Assembly (NCBI GenBank): GCA_947307225.1
Contig: CAMZIL010000002.1
Coordinates: 23,459 to 87,458, forward strand
Direction: 5' to 3'
Length of the DNA stretch: 64,000 bases
Origin: an uncultured Candidatus Saccharibacteria bacterium
GTDB taxonomy: Bacteria; Patescibacteriota; Saccharimonadia; Saccharimonadales; Saccharimonadaceae
How positions within the stretch are numbered: the stretch's first letter is position 1; each line of letters begins with the position of its first letter. This document shows, piece after piece, positions 1 to 8,048 of the stretch. Both the position numbers and the translations under genes were made by a program. The notes beneath the pieces are model-generated. The model made no database searches, had not been told where the DNA came from, and saw only the letters and a program-made list of their open reading frames with translations.

Positions 1-138
1 GAGCTTGGTTGCGCCGGTTTGGCGAACGAGAACTTCACCAGTCTTTACAGTTTGGCCACCAAAGCGCTTGACGCCGAGGCGTTGGCCAGCATTGTTGTGG
101 ATGTTTTTACTGGTACCACCAGCTTTGACATGTGACAT
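1..138 (-). CDS. rpmA: Large ribosomal subunit protein bL27 (partial, C-terminus beyond the window)
   Basis: Encodes the N-terminal 46 residues of bL27, a 50S protein near the peptidyl transferase centre. The translation opens [12 protein letters not shown] and continues through the family blocks [13 protein letters not shown] and [10 protein letters not shown], which fix the identity. The gene runs off the left edge, so the C-terminal half is not seen. The start is the ATG at 138. A purine-rich AAGGAAAAAG Shine-Dalgarno stretch lies inside the last codons of the upstream methyltransferase gene, whose stop codon ends 4 nt before this ATG, so the two are probably co-transcribed and coupled. 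The short glycine-rich N-terminus shows no cleavable firmicute-type extension. Confidence 0.93.
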   Translation of the reverse strand, partial: MSHVKAGGTSKNIHNNAGQRLGVKRFGGQTVKTGEVLVRQTGATKL

Positions 139-141
139 ACT

Positions 142-1257
142 TTACTTTTTCCTTAATACTATTATTTGACGCGCAACGATTTGGCCCTCTCTGTAGTACA
201 AGAGGTCGTCAGAAGTCGCGTATCGATACTTTGTTAGATTATACCCAAGGTTATCTAATCTGTCAAGAATATCCAGGCCGGAATATTTGCCGTTTGGACG
301 GAGCCAGGCCGGGATGGCAAGAGCGATACCGGTGCCGCTTTTGATTTGCGGAGCGAGGTTCTTGAGAAATGCGGTTAGGAGAGCTTCAGAATTCTCCTTT
401 TCGGTGCGGAATTTGATCTCGACCGGAGGCTGAGACATTGGATGTCCGAGATAAATCTCGCTAGCGATGAAGTCTGGCGCCGGTTTCCACTGGTGCGAGG
501 TAGCGTCGCCTGTCTCGAGCTGCGGTTTTGCCATGATGTCGGAATAACGACCGGCGAGCCAAGAGAGGTTGCGCTCGGAATAATCGATCATCTTTTCAGA
601 AAGGTCAGTTCCATAAATGGAGTAGCCCATAAGAGAAGCTTCTTGCAAGACAACTCCGGTGCCGCAGAATGGGTCGAGCAGACGTCCTTCGCTGGCGCCT
701 TCGGTTGCGAGGTTGATGAGGATTTGCGCGAGCTTTGGCGGTAACATGCCGACGAAAGCATCGCGGGCAGGGCGAGCCTGATCGCGCTTGGCATAGGCAG
801 TGATGTTTTGCGTGCCGATAGATGTGGCGAATTGGTCGCCAAATTTGATGAGTTCAATGTGGTTCAACTTTTCGCCAAGCTGGTTGTGATGCGCGGTGGC
901 GCTAGAGATGATGGCGGACTTACCTGGAATTAGACGGACGTTACGGCCGTGGCGCTTGAGCATGTTTTTGTACTTTAGGGCCAGATCCCAGGCGGATTTC
1001 TGGTTGGCTTTGGTGGAATAATCGCTGACACCAAGAGTGATTTTGCCCTCTGGCAACTTGCCCAGATAGTCTGTCGGTGATTCGTCGAGAATTTTTGCGA
1101 CTTTGATTGAACCGCCGAGACGGTTGATGTCTACATATTTTGCGGTAACGACTGCTAGATTTGGTGCGACTTGTTTGACCTTGCTGGATGAAAAAAGTGC
1201 CTCTAGTTCTGCGAGGGATATTTTCGTTTCACGGCCGAGTACAACAAGATACTGCAT
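142..1257 (-). CDS. Trm11-like class I SAM-dependent tRNA (guanine-N2) methyltransferase
   Basis: Predicted RNA methyltransferase of the UPF0020/Trm11 family, probably making m2G in tRNA. The N-terminal ~130 residues resemble the NFLD/THUMP-type RNA-binding part. The catalytic part begins near residue 170 with the PPKLAQILINLA helix, followed by the SAM-binding motif LLDPFCGTG and the motif YGTDLSEKMIDYSERNL. Motif IV, usually D/N-PP-Y/F in amino-methylating enzymes, is replaced by ASEIYLGHP, a variant I associate with Trm11-like proteins of this lineage (from memory). A -10 box TATAAT (1266-1271) lies 8 nt upstream of the ATG with no room for a Shine-Dalgarno sequence, so the mRNA is probably leaderless. 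The end abuts rpmA. The exact methylated base cannot be read from sequence. Confidence 0.75.
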   Translation of the reverse strand: MQYLVVLGRETKISLAELEALFSSSKVKQVAPNLAVVTAKYVDINRLGGSIKVAKILDESPTDYLGKLPEGKITLGVSDYSTKANQKSAWDLALKYKNMLKRHGRNVRLIPGKSAIISSATAHHNQLGEKLNHIELIKFGDQFATSIGTQNITAYAKRDQARPARDAFVGMLPPKLAQILINLATEGASEGRLLDPFCGTGVVLQEASLMGYSIYGTDLSEKMIDYSERNLSWLAGRYSDIMAKPQLETGDATSHQWKPAPDFIASEIYLGHPMSQPPVEIKFRTEKENSEALLTAFLKNLAPQIKSGTGIALAIPAWLRPNGKYSGLDILDRLDNLGYNLTKYRYATSDDLLYYREGQIVARQIIVLRKK

Positions 1258-1307
1258 ACCCTTAAATTATACCGAAAACGGCCCGAAAATGGTATACTAA
1301 AAAGGCT

Positions 1308-2393
1308 ATGTTAAAGAAGGTCTTAAGTGTAATTACGTTGGCTTTGGTTGCCTTTATTGGCTACCAGGCTTTTTCCGGGGAAGTTGAATTAAATGGCCAG
1401 ATGATGCCGATGTGGGATGCATTATGCTACTCGTTCCAACATCTCAATCCGTGGATTTTATTGCTCTTAATACCGGAGCAGATCTTGATGTATTATGCGG
1501 CGGGACAGATTTACTTCGCATTCCTAAAACAGCGTAAAAATTTCAAGATGACACAGGCGAAGTTGACGCGTATATCTTTGGAAATTAACTTCGTTAACCA
1601 CGCTTTGCCGAGTGGTGGCGCGAGCGGTTTAGCCTATCTCGTTTGGCGCCTAAAGGATATTGGCGTAACGGCAGGGCAGATTAGCTTCGTTCATATTTTG
1701 CGTTACGGTATCTGTGCGCTAGCTAATACGCTCCAGACCTTCATCGCTATCGCAATCGTGTTAATCGCCGGCTGCGTCTTGCCGGGCAAGCATTGGACTT
1801 TGGGGCTTGCAGCGCTCGTTGCGCTAGGCATTCAGACCGTGATTTTGACGGTATGGCTAATTGTACGCAAGCAGAAAAATATTGATTGGCTATCAGATAA
1901 GGCGACGAAGTTTGTGAACGGAATCGTGCGCAAACTTACGCGCGGCAAAAAGCGCAAATATCTCAAAGAGGACAGCGTTTCGAATTTCTTTGGCGATTTG
2001 CGTGGCGACTATTTGACGCTTAAAAAGAATAAGAAAATCTTGTGGAAGCCAACAATTTGGGGTGCGTTTTATTCCTTCCTTGAGCTTGCAACTTATTGGG
2101 TGGTAGCGTGCTCTTTGGGTCATCCGGAAGTATTACCTCAGATCATGATTGCTGAGGGCGTGGCGAGCGTAGTTGGTACGGTGATGGTGACGCCAGGTGG
2201 CCTCGGTGGCTATGAAGGTGCAATGGTGCTCATTATGGTCGCAACCGGCGTTGATCCTTCGACGGCTATGATTACGGTTATCGTAACTCGTATCTGCGTG
2301 TTGCTCGGTACGATTGTTAGCGGTTGGGGCTTCTACCAGCAGGCATTGATGAGCCGCGACGATAAGTTTAGGGTCGAAAAAGATGGAAAATAA
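1308..2393 (+). CDS. Flippase-like integral membrane protein (UPF0104 / LPG synthase TM-region family)
   Basis: A 361-residue polytopic protein with about eight hydrophobic segments. It matches the lysylphosphatidylglycerol-synthase transmembrane (UPF0104/AglD-like) family, members of which are thought to move lipids or lipid-linked sugars. Family marks are the NHALPSGGASGLAYLVWR block near residue 95 and the C-terminal TPGGLGGYEGAM block near residue 295. The soluble transferase domain of MprF is absent. A TATACT box (1293-1298) sits 9 nt before the ATG, suggesting a leaderless or nearly leaderless message. Its last 11 nt overlap the start of xseA, so the two form an operon. A paralogue lies at 52873-53940. 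Substrate unknown. Confidence 0.75.
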   Translation: MLKKVLSVITLALVAFIGYQAFSGEVELNGQMMPMWDALCYSFQHLNPWILLLLIPEQILMYYAAGQIYFAFLKQRKNFKMTQAKLTRISLEINFVNHALPSGGASGLAYLVWRLKDIGVTAGQISFVHILRYGICALANTLQTFIAIAIVLIAGCVLPGKHWTLGLAALVALGIQTVILTVWLIVRKQKNIDWLSDKATKFVNGIVRKLTRGKKRKYLKEDSVSNFFGDLRGDYLTLKKNKKILWKPTIWGAFYSFLELATYWVVACSLGHPEVLPQIMIAEGVASVVGTVMVTPGGLGGYEGAMVLIMVATGVDPSTAMITVIVTRICVLLGTIVSGWGFYQQALMSRDDKFRVEKDGK

Positions 2394-3498
2394 TCCGCAA
2401 CAGGTCTACACGGTTTCGGATTTTCAGGCAGTTTGCAATCAGATTTTAGAGACGGCTTTTACCGGCGTCGTAATCGAGGGCGAAGTCGCGAGTTTCAAGA
2501 TTAATCAGGGCAAATACGTCTTCTTTGATTTGAAGGATGAACAGACGAGCGTTGGCTGTTTTATGATGGCGTTTGCTTTGCGCTTTCCAATCGAAGATGG
2601 GATGCGCGTTCGCGTGCGTGCGGTGCCGAAACTGACGAATTGGGGCAAGTTCTCGTTAACGATTCAGGCGATTGTCCCAGCGGGTGAGGGGAGCATCAAA
2701 AAGAGTTTGGAATTGCTTAAAAAGAAGCTAACGGCTGAGGGCCTGTTCGACGTCGCAAAGAAGCGTCCATTGCCGGACAAGATTACTGCTATCGGTGTTA
2801 TTTCCAGCACGCAGGCAGCTGGATATGCGGATTTCTGTAAGATTTTGAATGAACGTTGGGGTGGTTTGAAGGTGCTGACGGCGCACTGCCAAGTGCAGGG
2901 AATGGTTGCGGCGGACCAAATCATTCGTGCGCTCAATTACTTTAATGAGCATGGCAAAGTAGACGTTATCGCCGTGATTCGTGGTGGCGGCTCGGCGGAC
3001 GACCTAGCAGTGTTTAATGACGAGGCGCTTGTGCGCGCGATCGCTGCATCGAAGATTCCGGTCGTGACGGGAATTGGCCATGAAGTGGACGAGAGCTTAT
3101 GCGATTTGGCGGCCGACGTTGTGGCGTCTACGCCATCGAATGTGGCGCAAATATTGACGCGCGATCGTCGCGAAGTGGCGAAAAATATCCGCGATGATGT
3201 AAAACGAATAAATAATTTGCTCAAGGACAAAATCGACGAAATAACAGAGATGAATCGCACCGAATTGAAGCGCGTTTTGCAAGAAATTGTGCGGAAAATC
3301 GATGTCGTTTGCGCTGATGTTGCGAGCCAAAGAAAAATTCTAGAACAATTAAACCCGGAGTGCGTGCTTGAGCGCGGCTATGCATTAGTGCGTGGCGATT
3401 TGGCAGTCGGAAATGACGTCGATATCGTATTATCGAAAAAAGAAGTTAAGGTAAAAGTAATAGCAGTAAAGGAGCGAAAAAATGGCAAAAACAATTAG
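2383..3498 (+). CDS. xseA: Exodeoxyribonuclease VII large subunit
   Basis: Large subunit of exonuclease VII, which degrades single-stranded DNA during repair. The N-terminal OB-fold (about residues 5-100, VYTVSDFQAVCNQIL through VRVRAVP) is followed by the nuclease core with VISSTQAAGYADF, VIRGGGSADDLAVFN and the GIGHEVDESLCDLAADVVASTPS block. At 371 residues it is shorter than the usual 400-450; the loss is in the C-terminal coiled-coil that binds the small subunit. The start lies inside the end of the preceding flippase gene, and its end overlaps xseB by 17 nt, indicating translational coupling of the two subunits. Confidence 0.92.
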   Translation: MENNPQQVYTVSDFQAVCNQILETAFTGVVIEGEVASFKINQGKYVFFDLKDEQTSVGCFMMAFALRFPIEDGMRVRVRAVPKLTNWGKFSLTIQAIVPAGEGSIKKSLELLKKKLTAEGLFDVAKKRPLPDKITAIGVISSTQAAGYADFCKILNERWGGLKVLTAHCQVQGMVAADQIIRALNYFNEHGKVDVIAVIRGGGSADDLAVFNDEALVRAIAASKIPVVTGIGHEVDESLCDLAADVVASTPSNVAQILTRDRREVAKNIRDDVKRINNLLKDKIDEITEMNRTELKRVLQEIVRKIDVVCADVASQRKILEQLNPECVLERGYALVRGDLAVGNDVDIVLSKKEVKVKVIAVKERKNGKNN

Positions 3499-3673
3499 CG
3501 ATAAAATCGATGATCTAAAGACTGGCGTCGAATGGTTTTATTCGGATGACTTTAAATTGGAAGATGCGAGCGCAAAATATAAAGCGATGACGGAGCTTGC
3601 AAAAGAGATCGAGAAAGATTTGGCCGAGTTGAAAAATGAGATCTCGGTCATAGATAAAGATTTTAGTAAATAA
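3482..3673 (+). CDS. xseB: Exodeoxyribonuclease VII small subunit
   Basis: A 63-residue helical, charged protein immediately after and overlapping xseA. Its size, position and heptad-like composition (SDKIDDLKTGVEWF, then FKLEDASAKYKAM and a Glu/Lys-rich helix) match XseB, which binds the C-terminal helices of the large subunit. The start ATG follows the AAGGAG-like purines in the end of xseA. The F-x-L-E-D-A-x-x-x-Y spacing is the typical XseB signature. No separate promoter is visible. Confidence 0.85.
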   Translation: MAKTISDKIDDLKTGVEWFYSDDFKLEDASAKYKAMTELAKEIEKDLAELKNEISVIDKDFSK

Positions 3674-3676
3674 TTC

Positions 3677-3705
3677 TTGCGAAAAAGCATAAGCTTAAAT
3701 ATAAT
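3677..3705 (+). promoter_or_regulatory. Promoter TTGCGA-17-TATAAT giving a leaderless start
   Basis: TTGCGA (3677-3682) and TATAAT (3700-3705) are separated by 17 nt. The last base of the -10 box is 6 nt from the ATG at 3712, which places +1 on the start codon. Confidence 0.75.
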
Positions 3706-3711
3706 TAGCTT

Positions 3712-4647
3712 ATGGATCAGAATTCTAATATGGGTGGCTTTGCGCCGATGCCTGGACAAACTGGTATGGGTGGCAATGATACGGTTGTTGCGCCTGATGG
3801 TTTTCAGGCCGCGCCTGCGGCAGCTCCGATGCCTGGGGCAGCTCCAATGAATACTATGCCTAATATGGCTGCGCCTGCGGCGATGCCTGGTATGCCGGCT
3901 CCGGCTATGCCTGCTGCTGCGCCTGGTGTTGCGCCAATTAATCCAGCGGTTCCTCAGATGAATCCGGCTGCGGCACCAAATGCTGCTACCGCTGCTGCTG
4001 GCAAAAAAGATACAACAATGATTGAGACCATTATCTTGGTTATCGTCTGTTTGATCGCTGCTGCCGCGATTGTCTTTGCAGTAATTTTCTTCATGAAGTA
4101 CAACGAGCTTAATACTGATTTCGAATCGCAAAAGTCGATTGCTGAGGCGAACGCAAGAGTTGAGCAGGAAGAGGCTGATATTGCGAAGTTTGAAGAGGAA
4201 AAGAAGCTTCCATTCCAGAAGTTTACCGGCCCAAGCGATTACGGCTCTATTAGCTTTGAGTATCCAAAGACTTGGAGCATCTATGTAGAGAGTGATGGTA
4301 CGGATAATAGCGACTACGTCGCCTACTTCCGTCCTGGCCAAGTTGATCCAGTTGGCAAGGAAGATTCGCGCTATGCTTTGAGATTCAAGATTATGAATCA
4401 GCAGATTACTTCTGTTCAGGAAGAGTACGAAGGTCTGCTCGAAGATGGCTCTGTTACTTCCAGTGTGTTTAATGCGGATAATAACAAGGTCACCGGCACG
4501 ATGTATACCGGTAAAATTGCAGAGAATATGAACGGCATCGTGGTGCTTATTAAGGTTAACGATAAGACCGCCATCTTCCAGACGGATGCGATGATCTATA
4601 AGAACGATTTCCAGACGCTTATTAGCAAGATTCGTCGCAACTCGTAA
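3712..4647 (+). CDS. Membrane-anchored protein with Pro/Ala/Met-rich cytoplasmic tail
   Basis: Unrecognised 311-residue protein. Residues 1-100 are low complexity, rich in Pro, Ala, Gly and Met with repeated AP and MPG units. A single strong transmembrane segment follows at about 104-127, then a charged coiled-coil-like stretch and an extracytoplasmic domain (about 165-311) beginning near YGSISFEYPKTWSIYVES, a pattern seen in PsbP-like and related beta-rich domains. There is no N-terminal signal peptide; the internal segment should act as an anchor with the tail inside. It is transcribed from its own promoter as a leaderless mRNA and is followed by a terminator (4659-4690). The domain assignment is tentative. 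Confidence 0.6.
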   Translation: MDQNSNMGGFAPMPGQTGMGGNDTVVAPDGFQAAPAAAPMPGAAPMNTMPNMAAPAAMPGMPAPAMPAAAPGVAPINPAVPQMNPAAAPNAATAAAGKKDTTMIETIILVIVCLIAAAAIVFAVIFFMKYNELNTDFESQKSIAEANARVEQEEADIAKFEEEKKLPFQKFTGPSDYGSISFEYPKTWSIYVESDGTDNSDYVAYFRPGQVDPVGKEDSRYALRFKIMNQQITSVQEEYEGLLEDGSVTSSVFNADNNKVTGTMYTGKIAENMNGIVVLIKVNDKTAIFQTDAMIYKNDFQTLISKIRRNS

Positions 4648-4658
4648 TTGAAAATCCA

Positions 4659-4690
4659 AAATCCCTACGCTTTCTTGTGTGGGGATTTTT
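4659..4690 (+). terminator. Rho-independent terminator
   Basis: An imperfect hairpin (AAATCCC ... GGGGATTT) followed by a T run after the gene at 3712-4647. Confidence 0.75.
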
Positions 4691-4706
4691 GTTGTAGAAT
4701 GGGGAC

Positions 4707-5381
4707 ATGGAGAGTGAGGTAATTGTTGCGCATGAACTGAAAGCGCCGCTTAGTTTGGTGCGACAACTCGCTTTGTCTTTGGATTTTGAAGAGGATATTG
4801 CTGGGGCGCGCGAAGTCGGGCGACAGATTGCTGCGACGAGCGAACGTGCGTTGCAACAGGTCAATGATTTGACGAGAATCGCCCGCCTCGAGGATGCACT
4901 ATTTGAGATGGAGCCGGTCAATCCGCGCTTGGTTTGCGACGAGGTTGTTGGCGAATTGTGGCGGCTATTTGAATTTAATCGTCGCGAACTGAGAATTGAA
5001 TATCGTAATAAGAGGCGACTCGTGGTCGCGAACCCGCAGCTACTGCACTCGGTGGTTTACAATTTTTGCTTGAACGCGATGAACTATGGCGGCGAGGAAT
5101 TGCCGAGCGAGATTACGGTGATTGACCGCGCAAATAAGATTAGGATTGCGGTGCGCGATTATGGCCCGGCGGTACCGACGAAGATTTGGCGCGAGATTAA
5201 AGATGGCTTCGTGAAGAAGCCAGTGGCGACGCCAATGCGCCCAGGCTCGAGCGGGCTTGGTCTCTATATCGCAGCGAAATTCGCGAACTATATGGGTTGT
5301 GATTTTGGCTTGATTCGTCACCGTGACGGGACGAGTTTCTATATTGATTTGCCGGTAAGCGGGCAGTTGAGTTTTCTATGA
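4707..5381 (+). CDS. Soluble sensor-less histidine kinase
   Basis: A 224-residue two-component histidine kinase reduced to the catalytic core. His9 sits in the H-box AHELKAPLSLVRQ. The N-box NFCLNAMNYGG is at about 119, G1 DYGP at 151 and G2 SSGLGLYIAAKF at about 181-192. There is no transmembrane segment and no PAS, HAMP or other input domain; phospho-acceptor helices begin almost at the N-terminus. A TAGAAT -10 box (4695-4700) is exactly 6 nt before the ATG, so the transcript is leaderless. The stop overlaps the ATG of the receiver gene by 4 nt, making an obvious cognate pair. How it senses a signal is not visible. Confidence 0.85.
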   Translation: MESEVIVAHELKAPLSLVRQLALSLDFEEDIAGAREVGRQIAATSERALQQVNDLTRIARLEDALFEMEPVNPRLVCDEVVGELWRLFEFNRRELRIEYRNKRRLVVANPQLLHSVVYNFCLNAMNYGGEELPSEITVIDRANKIRIAVRDYGPAVPTKIWREIKDGFVKKPVATPMRPGSSGLGLYIAAKFANYMGCDFGLIRHRDGTSFYIDLPVSGQLSFL

Positions 5382-5722
5382 TATTCGTACTAGAGGATGA
5401 TCGCGGGTGGGAGAGTTATTACCGCCGGTTTTTGAAGGACAAGGACCTTCGCTTTTATCGAGATGGCGTAGCGGCGATTGCCGGGATGGATGAAGAGGTG
5501 CCGGATTTGGTTATTCTTGATGTCCTTTTGACTGGCCCAACAGGCTTCGCGGTACTGAATGAAATGCGGAGCTATCCGGAACTAATGAATGTGCCGGTAG
5601 CGATAGTTAGCAGCGTATCGATCGCGACGGATATTGCGGATAAATATGGTGTTGTGGCCGTGCTAGACAAAGGCGAGATGCGCCCGGACGAGCTCAGGGA
5701 GTTAGTGGGGCGCTATGCGTGA
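5378..5722 (+). CDS. Single-domain response regulator (receiver only)
   Basis: A 114-residue CheY-type receiver with no output domain. The acidic pocket is Asp7/Asp8, the phospho-acceptor is Asp48 in LVILDVLLTGPTG, the switch Ser/Thr position is in AIVSSVS near 78, and the conserved Lys is Lys98 in VLDKGE. It overlaps the kinase by ATGA coupling and overlaps recO by 8 nt. Since it has no DNA-binding domain, it probably acts through protein contacts or a distant partner. Confidence 0.85.
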   Translation: MIFVLEDDRGWESYYRRFLKDKDLRFYRDGVAAIAGMDEEVPDLVILDVLLTGPTGFAVLNEMRSYPELMNVPVAIVSSVSIATDIADKYGVVAVLDKGEMRPDELRELVGRYA

Positions 5723-6416
5723 TCTAAAAACGAAAGCAATCGTGTTGAAGCGTACAGACTATGGCGAGGCCGATAGAATTTTGCAATTGCTGACGCCTGA
5801 GGGTAAGAAATCTGTGATGGCAAAAGGGGTTCGTCGTGAGAAATCTAAACTGGCGGGCGGCATTGAGCTGTTTAGTGTTTCCGAGGTTGTGATTCATGAA
5901 GGTAAGGGCGAGTTGGGGATTTTAACCTCGGCGAAGCTGCTCGAGCATTACGACGCATTCGTGCGCGATATTGAGCTACTAGAGCTGGGCGGTAATCTTA
6001 TGCGCGATGCGTCTAGGCGGGCTGAGCAGGTTGATTCTCCGGAATTCTTTAATATCTTGCGCCAAAGTCTCCAGTCGGCACAAAAACATGCCCTAGAAGG
6101 CTCTGAGACGCGCTGGAAGGAGCTTTTACGCTCTTGGGCGAGTATGAATATGCTCAGAGCTGCAGGCGAGGAAATTAACCTCAAATACGACGTTTCGGGC
6201 TCCAAGCTAACGCCGGATTCTTACTATGTTTGGGACGTAGAAAATTCGGCATTAGCAGAGCACAGTTCTGGCCGAATTGGCGCGGATCACATAAAGATGA
6301 TGCGCGTCATGGTGTCGACGCCGCTTGAAGTTGCAATGAAGGTGGCCGGCTATGCAGACTTGATGGACGAGATTGGCTATATCGTAAAATGCGCCGAAAA
6401 GGCAACTAAGGTATAA
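5715..6416 (+). CDS. recO: DNA repair protein RecO
   Basis: RecO loads RecA onto SSB-coated DNA with RecR in the RecFOR pathway. The N-terminal OB-fold is clear: TKAIVLKRTDYGEADRILQL, then the VMAKGVRREKSKLAGGIELFS block. The helical C-terminal domain ends in a segment with few cysteines, so a zinc site is not evident. Length (233) is normal. It overlaps the upstream receiver gene by 8 nt and is the last gene of the kinase-receiver-recO unit. Confidence 0.88.
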   Translation: MRDLKTKAIVLKRTDYGEADRILQLLTPEGKKSVMAKGVRREKSKLAGGIELFSVSEVVIHEGKGELGILTSAKLLEHYDAFVRDIELLELGGNLMRDASRRAEQVDSPEFFNILRQSLQSAQKHALEGSETRWKELLRSWASMNMLRAAGEEINLKYDVSGSKLTPDSYYVWDVENSALAEHSSGRIGADHIKMMRVMVSTPLEVAMKVAGYADLMDEIGYIVKCAEKATKV

Positions 6417-6423
6417 TTGAACT

Positions 6424-6684
6424 ATGAGTGAAAAAGATATTGAAAAAGAAATTTCGGCTATCAAGGCGCGTAATAAGCGCGTAGAGACGGATAAGGCTTG
6501 GGAGACAAGCTGGACACGTCGCATTTGCATCATGGTCTTAACATATGCGGTAGTAGTGCTTTATTCGATGACGATTTCGAAGATTTCGAACGCCTGGCTG
6601 AGTTCGCTCGTGCCAGTTATGGGCTTTTTGCTTTCGACTTTGTCGCTGAAGCTCATTCGCGGGCTTTGGGAAAAACATCGTTAA
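6424..6684 (+). CDS. Small two-helix membrane protein, unrecognised
   Basis: An 86-residue protein with a charged helical N-terminus (SEKDIEKEISAIKARNKRVETD), a conspicuous W-x-x-S-W-T-R-R-I motif and two hydrophobic segments at about 37-55 and 60-78, ending in a basic tail. Its -10 box TATAAT (6412-6417) lies in the last codons of recO and is exactly 6 nt from the ATG, so it should be translated from a leaderless message. No family could be named. Confidence 0.65.
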   Translation: MSEKDIEKEISAIKARNKRVETDKAWETSWTRRICIMVLTYAVVVLYSMTISKISNAWLSSLVPVMGFLLSTLSLKLIRGLWEKHR

Positions 6685-6704
6685 AGTGGTAAAATAGGTC
6701 TATT

Positions 6705-8018
6705 ATGGCAGCAAAAATGGAAGATATTGTAAGTTTGTGTAAACGCCGTGGTTTTATCTGGCAGGGTTCAGATGTCTATGGTGGTATGGCGGGTACCTGG
6801 GATTTTGGTCCGCTTGGCGTTGCTCTAAAACGCAAGATTATGGATGCCTGGTGGGATTACTGGGTTGATAGTCGTGAGGATATGTATGGTGTTGATGCGG
6901 CTATTATTATGAATCCGCGCACTTGGCAGGCTTCTGGTCATACTGCGACTTTTGCTGATCCGCTCGTAGAATGTGGCGCATGCCATGGCCGTTTCCGCGC
7001 CGACAAGATTGCTGATGGTATTTCCGAGAGTGTCACGACCGAAGAATTTAAAGCACTCAATGTGAAGTGTCCAACTTGCGGAAAGACAGAGTGGGGTGAC
7101 ATTCGTAAGTTCAATATGATGTTCCAGACCCACGTTGGTCCAGTCGACGATGATAGCTCGATCGCCTATTTGCGCCCTGAAACTGCCCAGGGCATCTTTA
7201 CGAACTACAAGAACGTTGTTGATACGATTTATCCTGATCTTCCATTTGGTCTTGCTCAGCAGGGTAAGGCTTTCCGCAATGAGATTTCGCCACGTGACTT
7301 TATCTTGCGCGATCGCGAATGTTCGCAGATGGAGATCGAGTACTTTGTGGCGCCAGAGACTTGGGAAGAGAATTTTGAAAAGTTACTCAAAGAGCAGCAC
7401 GAATTCTTGACTGAGGTAATGGGTCTTGATGAGTCAAAGATTCATAATCTCGAGGTAGCTGAGGCTGATCGCGCACATTATTCCAAGCGTACAGTCGATA
7501 TCATGTTTGATTATCCAAATGGTCAGGAAGAATTGATGGGCTTGGCTTATCGCACCGACTTCGATTTGGCAAATATTCAGCGCGAAAGCGGCAAGAATAT
7601 GGAGTACATCGTTAAAGGTGGTGGCGCGCGCTTTGTCCCGCATGTTATCGAACCATCAATTGGCGTCGAGCGCTTGTTGCTCGCTGTATTGACCTGTGCT
7701 TATCGCCAAGAAGAGAATCGCATCGTTTTGGCTTTGCCAGAGAACTTGGCGCCTTATCGCTTCTGTGTATCACCACTTCTCAAGAACAAGCCGGAGTTGG
7801 TAGAAAAGGCCCGTGAGGTCTATGCAATGCTGCGCAAGAAATACCAGAATGTGGCTTGGGATGATTCTGGCAACATCGGTAAGCGCTATTTGAAGCAGGA
7901 CGAGATTGGCACGCCGAAGTGCATTGTGATTGATTTTGACACGCTTGAAGACGGAACCGTCACTGTTCGCGATCGCGACACGACCGAGCAGATTCGCGTG
8001 AAACCTGAAGAATTATAA
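6705..8018 (+). CDS. glyQS: Glycine--tRNA ligase, single-chain alpha2 type
   Basis: Class II glycyl-tRNA synthetase of the dimeric type (437 residues). The N-terminal block contains WDFGPLGVALKRKI. A zinc-ribbon-like insertion has two CxxC pairs (CGACHGR and CPTCGK). Motif 2 is FRNEISPRDFILRDREC and motif 3 is PHVIEPSIGVERLLLAVL; the C-terminal ~110 residues form the anticodon-binding domain. A TAAAAT box (6690-6695) is 9 nt upstream of the ATG. The gene ends at a bidirectional terminator shared with the convergent rel gene. Confidence 0.95.
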   Translation: MAAKMEDIVSLCKRRGFIWQGSDVYGGMAGTWDFGPLGVALKRKIMDAWWDYWVDSREDMYGVDAAIIMNPRTWQASGHTATFADPLVECGACHGRFRADKIADGISESVTTEEFKALNVKCPTCGKTEWGDIRKFNMMFQTHVGPVDDDSSIAYLRPETAQGIFTNYKNVVDTIYPDLPFGLAQQGKAFRNEISPRDFILRDRECSQMEIEYFVAPETWEENFEKLLKEQHEFLTEVMGLDESKIHNLEVAEADRAHYSKRTVDIMFDYPNGQEELMGLAYRTDFDLANIQRESGKNMEYIVKGGGARFVPHVIEPSIGVERLLLAVLTCAYRQEENRIVLALPENLAPYRFCVSPLLKNKPELVEKAREVYAMLRKKYQNVAWDDSGNIGKRYLKQDEIGTPKCIVIDFDTLEDGTVTVRDRDTTEQIRVKPEEL

Positions 8019-8048
8019 AAAATAGCCTCCGAAAGGAGGTTATTTTTT
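8017..8048. terminator. Bidirectional terminator between glyQS and rel
   Basis: AT-flanked hairpin with stem CCTCC/GGAGG and a GAAA loop, with A and T runs on either side. The rel stop codon lies inside it. Confidence 0.85.

Noticed and set aside
3538..4659. Long minus-strand open frame opposite the 3712-4647 gene
   Set aside because: It has an implausible His/Arg-rich composition caused by the antisense of Ala/Pro-rich codons; the plus-strand gene has its own promoter and terminator.
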